DNA of 64,000 nt. Source: Neobacillus niacini. Its GTDB lineage: Bacteria > Bacillota > Bacilli > Bacillales > Cytobacillaceae. The stretch's first letter is position 1. Each line of letters begins with the position of its first letter. This document shows, piece by piece, positions 63,875-64,000 of the stretch. Under the pieces are notes generated by a model, which saw only the letters and a list, made by a program, of their open reading frames with translations, was not told the origin of the DNA and ran no database searches. Position numbers and translations under genes: made by a program. The stretch lies in contig NZ_JAMBOX010000012.1 in assembly GCF_023715785.1 (NCBI RefSeq), positions 111,689-175,688 of the forward strand, given 5' to 3'.

Positions 63875-64000
63875 TGAACTGCCCCCTGTCAAGTAGACAG
63901 TGGAAATAATAAAACGGAACTAGGCGGCTTTAGCCCTGTATTCTAAGGGACTGAGGCCGTTTAGTCTTTTTTGTAGTCGTTTTTCATTGTAAAATTGTAT
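63875..64000 (-). mobile_element. End of an IS3-family element, cut by the window edge
   Basis: TGAACTGCCCCCTGTCAAG at 63875 is the terminal inverted repeat type of IS3/IS150-group elements. The rest of the element lies beyond the right edge. It starts 21 bp after the ysdC stop and may end its transcript. Confidence 0.8.
63920..64000 (-). CDS. C-terminus of IS3-family transposase (OrfB), partial
   Basis: Minus-strand reading of 26 residues ending in TAG at 63920-63922: QFYNEKRLQKRLNGLSP followed by LEYRAKAA. This is the standard end of IS150-type OrfB integrase-like transposases (N-E-K-R-x-Q-x-x-L-x-x-x-S-P-x-E-Y-R). Only the end is visible, so completeness cannot be judged. Confidence 0.85.
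   Translation of the reverse strand: MQFYNEKRLQKRLNGLSPLEYRAKAA

Overview
The window is chromosomal DNA of a low-G+C, endospore-forming Bacillaceae, probably a Neobacillus/Bacillus-type species. The evidence is gene content and order: ezrA, an iscS-type desulfurase, thiI, an alpha/beta-type SASP, nadK2, sppA-yteJ, gerW, tpx, ytxK, ackA, moaB, ytkL, ytoI, nrnA, ytrHI, dnaE, malic enzyme, accDA, pfkA, pyk, ytvI, citZ-icd-mdh, phoPR, polA-mutM-ytaF-coaE, gapB-speD-nrdR-dnaB-dnaI-ytxC-thrS-infC-rpmI-rplT-ysdAB and ysdC. This follows the ytx/yt*/ysd segment of the Bacillus subtilis map closely. Several sporulation genes (sspA, gerW, ytrH, ytrI, ytvI, ytaF, ytxC) support a spore former. Species identity is inference.

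Layout. 1-5.1 kb: cell division (RefZ-like fragment, EzrA), tRNA thiolation (desulfurase, ThiI), SspA. 5.2-17.9 kb: acyl-CoA synthetase, RarD, NAD kinase, the sigma-W sppA-yteJ unit, GerW, Tpx, YtxK, acetate kinase with a CcpA site, an IS200/IS605-like remnant, EcsC-family protein, MoaB, a universal stress protein and small unknowns. 18-26.5 kb: alanine dehydrogenase, a structured 6S-like non-coding RNA, an M24 peptidase, YtkL, YtoI, NrnA, then a nested inverted-repeat region around a deleted IS1182-type transposase, and ytrHI. 26.7-37.2 kb: DnaE, malic enzyme, a FadR-type GntR regulator, acetyl-CoA carboxylase subunits, PfkA and Pyk. 37.3-45.8 kb: YtvI, YtwI, the TCA genes citZ-icd-mdh, a MaoC-like protein and PhoPR with an unusually short PhoR. 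45.8-52.6 kb: PolA, MutM, YtaF, CoaE, GapB and SpeD. 52.7-63.9 kb: replication initiation (DnaB, DnaI), YtxC, ThrS with a T-box, the IF3-L35-L20 operon with its L20 leader, YsdA/B, dUTPase and YsdC. The right edge enters an IS3-family element.

How it works together. Much of the window is central carbon metabolism: glycolysis (pfkA, pyk), gluconeogenesis (gapB), overflow (ackA), malate to pyruvate, malonyl-CoA synthesis and the first TCA steps. The visible control signals fit this: perfect CcpA cre sites before ackA and the maoC-like gene, CcpN-type boxes at gapB, and two identical palindromes (GTGGTCTGACCAC) before the malic enzyme/GntR pair and before accDA. The most interesting items are that GntR/malic enzyme/accDA circuit, a 144-nt structured speD leader with an anti-Shine-Dalgarno element, an approximately 240-nt rod-like RNA, a repeat pair whose hairpin stem changes sequence but keeps its pairing, PhoR without its sensor domain, and a sspA Shine-Dalgarno in a hairpin loop. 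I found no CRISPR array, rRNA, tRNA or prophage. The region is mainly ordinary core genome.
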